In this document: one piece after another, positions 62,466 through 64,000 of the stretch
How the letters are laid out: every line of letters begins with the position of its first letter
How positions within the stretch are numbered: the stretch's first letter is position 1
NCBI GenBank assembly: GCA_902623185.1
Contig: CACNSW010000004.1
Coordinates: forward strand, 18,904-82,903
Reading direction: 5' to 3'
Source: an uncultured SAR116 cluster alpha proteobacterium
Lineage (GTDB): Bacteria; Pseudomonadota; Alphaproteobacteria; Puniceispirillales; Puniceispirillaceae
DNA length: 64,000 nt
Made by a program: the position numbers and the translations under genes
The notes under the pieces: generated by a model
Databases searched by the model: none
The model's input: only the letters and a program-made list of their open reading frames with translations
What the model was told of the DNA's origin: nothing

Positions 62466-63002
62466 ATGGCCCTAAAAATCAGACTGGCACGCGGCGGTGC
62501 CAAGAAGCGTCCTTTTTACCGGATCGTGGTTGCTGAAGCATCTTCCCCGCGTGACGGTCGGTACGTGGAACGTGTTGGTATCTACAATCCGATGGTTCCA
62601 AAGGATCACAATCAGCGGCTGAGTCTAAATGGTGAGCGGATAAATTATTGGATGAGCAAGGGTGCGCAACCAACCGAACGCGTGCACAAAATGCTGGCAA
62701 AAGCTGGTCTTGCCGAGGCTCCATTGATCCGAGAACAGCCAAAGAAATCAGCCCCCGGCAAGAAGCGTGCAGAACGAGAGGCTAAAGCTGCTGAGGCCAT
62801 CGCTGCTGAAAACGAATCATCAGCCACTGCAGAAGCCTCAATTGAAGAAGCTCCCGCCGAAGAATCCTCTGCCAAAGAGGCTTCAGTTGAAGAGGATTCC
62901 GCAAAACAAATTCCGGCTGAAGAAGCTGTTGCCGAAGAGGCTTCTGCAAAACAAACTCTGGCTGAAGAAGCTTCAGCTGAAGAGGAAAAGGCTGACGGAT
63001 AA
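62466..63002 (+). CDS. rpsP: 30S ribosomal protein bS16 with long acidic tail
   Basis: The first ~85 residues are a complete S16 ([37 protein letters not shown]). Ordinary S16 stops near residue 80-90; here about 90 further residues follow, made of imperfect repeats of Ala, Glu and Ser/Lys (units such as AEEASAKQ, recurring between 62811 and 62998). The tail is probably disordered; some alphaproteobacteria have similar extensions. The stop overlaps the rimM start (TAATG). AGGA precedes the ATG. Confidence 0.96.
   Translation: MALKIRLARGGAKKRPFYRIVVAEASSPRDGRYVERVGIYNPMVPKDHNQRLSLNGERINYWMSKGAQPTERVHKMLAKAGLAEAPLIREQPKKSAPGKKRAEREAKAAEAIAAENESSATAEASIEEAPAEESSAKEASVEEDSAKQIPAEEAVAEEASAKQTLAEEASAEEEKADG
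62811..62998 (+). repeat. Imperfect in-frame repeats coding the bS16 Ala/Glu tail
   Basis: Degenerate GAAGAAGCT/GCTTCA-type units (for example GAAGAAGCTTCAGCTGAAGA near the end) recur in frame through the 3' part of rpsP and produce long shadow frames on both strands. Their number is likely to vary between strains by slippage. Confidence 0.7.
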
Positions 63003-63559
63003 TGACTGCTAGCCGCATATGTCTTGGCAGGATTGTGGGTGTTCACGGCGTCCGTGGACACTTGAAAATAAAAGCCTACACCGAAGAACCGGCTGCGCTG
63101 GACCGATATGGGCCAGTGTATCTGAAAGATGGGAGACAATTGCATCTAAGGGTTAAGGTAGTTTCGTCTAAGGGGCCGGTCATTGTCATCGCGCGTGAGT
63201 TGACAGACCGCGATGAGGCCGAATTGATTAAGGGTCAGGAGCTGTTTATTACGCGTGATGCTCTACCACCGGTCGCAATTGATGAGTTATACCATGCTGA
63301 CCTTATTGGCCTTGAAGCACGTGGCCCTAAAGGCGAGGCGGTTGGTATCATTGTTGGGATTCATGATTTTGGCGCCGGTGACATTATCGAGGTTAAACCA
63401 CCTTCAGGGCCGACGATGATGTTGCCTTTTGCCCCGGACTACCGTGATGACGTGAGCCTTGAGGCGGGATTTGTCACGCTGTTACCACCAACTGGCATGT
63501 TGGAATTGGCAGGTTTAGAAAGCAGGGCGGAGACTCTAGACAGTAAACTGGAACAATAG
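63002..63559 (+). CDS. rimM: Ribosome maturation factor RimM
   Basis: 30S assembly factor that binds uS19 and helps 16S processing. 185 residues: N-terminal RimM domain (ICLGRIVGVHGVRGHLKIKA, LTDRDEAELIKGQELFI) and a C-terminal PRC-barrel (YHADLIGLEA, VHDFGAGDIIEVKPP-like segment, PFAPDYRDDV). ATG 63002 overlaps the rpsP stop. It lies in the conserved rpsP-rimM-trmD order. Confidence 0.95.
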   Translation: MTASRICLGRIVGVHGVRGHLKIKAYTEEPAALDRYGPVYLKDGRQLHLRVKVVSSKGPVIVIARELTDRDEAELIKGQELFITRDALPPVAIDELYHADLIGLEARGPKGEAVGIIVGIHDFGAGDIIEVKPPSGPTMMLPFAPDYRDDVSLEAGFVTLLPPTGMLELAGLESRAETLDSKLEQ

Positions 63560-63614
63560 TTGGGAATAAAAAAATGCAAAATACCTGTAATGAGGGGTGA
63601 GTCGGAGTAGTGAT

Positions 63615-64000
63615 ATGGCAGTCACACAATGGAGTGCAACTGTTTTAACCCTTTTTCCGCAGATGTTTCCGGGACCTTTAGAGGCGTCTTTGGCAGGAAA
63701 ATCGCTGAATCAGGGCATTTGGTCTCTGAAAACACTGGACATTAGAGACTTTGCAAGCGATAAGCACCGGACTGTTGATGAAACTCCCTTAGGGGGCGGC
63801 CGTGGTATGGTTTTAAGGCCTGACATTGTTGCAGCCGCTCTGGAGCATGTCGTCGAGGCACCTGGGCCCAGGATATACTTTACCCCGCGGGGCAGGGTTT
63901 TGGATCAAAAGTTGGTCCGTGATTTGGCAGAACAGCGAGGCGCCGTCTTTCTATGTGGGCGTTATGAAGGCGTAGATCAGCGGGTGATCGACAGAGCTGG
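63615..64000 (+). CDS. trmD: tRNA (guanine37-N1)-methyltransferase TrmD (3'-truncated by window edge)
   Basis: SPOUT-family methyltransferase forming m1G37. From ATG 63615 the frame is open to the end of the window: [11 protein letters not shown], the substrate loop [22 protein letters not shown] and the knot motif [15 protein letters not shown] are all typical. A GGAG lies upstream. 128 residues are visible; the C-terminal tRNA-binding domain lies beyond the window. Confidence 0.96.
   Translation, partial: MAVTQWSATVLTLFPQMFPGPLEASLAGKSLNQGIWSLKTLDIRDFASDKHRTVDETPLGGGRGMVLRPDIVAAALEHVVEAPGPRIYFTPRGRVLDQKLVRDLAEQRGAVFLCGRYEGVDQRVIDRA

Noticed and set aside
62645..63145. Long frames on both strands across the rpsP 3' end
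   Set aside because: They are shadows created by the repetitive Ala/Glu coding sequence; the S16 frame is certain.

Overview
The window is a stretch of chromosome from a free-living Gram-negative alphaproteobacterium, most likely a marine lineage such as SAR116 (Puniceispirillales) or a close relative. The evidence is the gene order mnmE-mnmG-rsmG-parA-parB with a perfect parS site inside rsmG, a CcrM-type GANTC methyltransferase, ETF-ubiquinone oxidoreductase, a Rhodobacter-like porin, a DUF3576 lipoprotein, the LptE/LolA/heptose envelope genes and the moderate GC content of the backbone. The lineage is an inference; no rRNA gene is present to settle it.

Layout. 1-9.3 kb: origin-proximal block with tRNA modification (mnmE 3' part, mnmG), rsmG, chromosome partition (parA, parB, parS), then on the opposite strand leuS-lptE-holA. 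9.3-19 kb: DUF3576 lipoprotein, porin with a clear terminator, YggS, RibA, a response regulator without its phosphoacceptor Asp, tRNA-Gln(TTG), ispE, a TPR lipoprotein, ETF-QO. 18.4-22.4 kb: family-4-type uracil-DNA glycosylase, lytic transglycosylase, MoaB-like protein, RNase HII. 22.4-23.7 kb: ccrM behind a leader with GANTC sites. 23.8-40.6 kb: a surface-polysaccharide region (initiating sugar transferase, phosphomannomutase/phosphoglucomutase, galU, gmhA, UDP-glucose dehydrogenase, sugar aminotransferase, Gfo/Idh oxidoreductase) interrupted by malate synthase G and by an AT-rich block of three TPR-sulfotransferase genes. 40.7-49.8 kb: housekeeping genes (ProXp-type deacylase, CnoX-like thioredoxin-TPR, Lon-N domain protein, Trm112-like, DUF971, UbiH-like hydroxylase, gmhB, dapC-like aminotransferase, ftsK, lolA). 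49.8-56.0 kb: a second AT-rich block, a tightly overlapping five-gene operon (arylsulfotransferase-like beta-propeller protein, two small membrane proteins, PAPS sulfotransferase, TPR/SPINDLY-type O-GlcNAc transferase homologue). 56.0-64.0 kb: xth, dapF, mtaB, ftsY, an ElyC/YdcF-like DUF218 protein, ffh, rpsP with a long acidic tail, rimM and the 5' part of trmD.

How it fits together. The backbone supplies chromosome segregation, cell-cycle methylation, protein targeting (ftsY, ffh) and ribosome/tRNA maturation. The envelope genes make heptose and UDP-glucose-derived sugars and place lipopolysaccharide and lipoproteins in the outer membrane. The two AT-rich blocks look like acquired accessory cassettes that add sulfate and possibly sugar to surface or protein substrates.

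The items most worth a second look are: a complete short-arm tRNA with a glycine-type body but a GCU (serine-codon) anticodon at 38234-38308; a ten-C homopolymer nine bases before the start of a sulfotransferase gene; the coupled sulfotransferase/OGT operon; and the methylation-site-bearing leader of ccrM.
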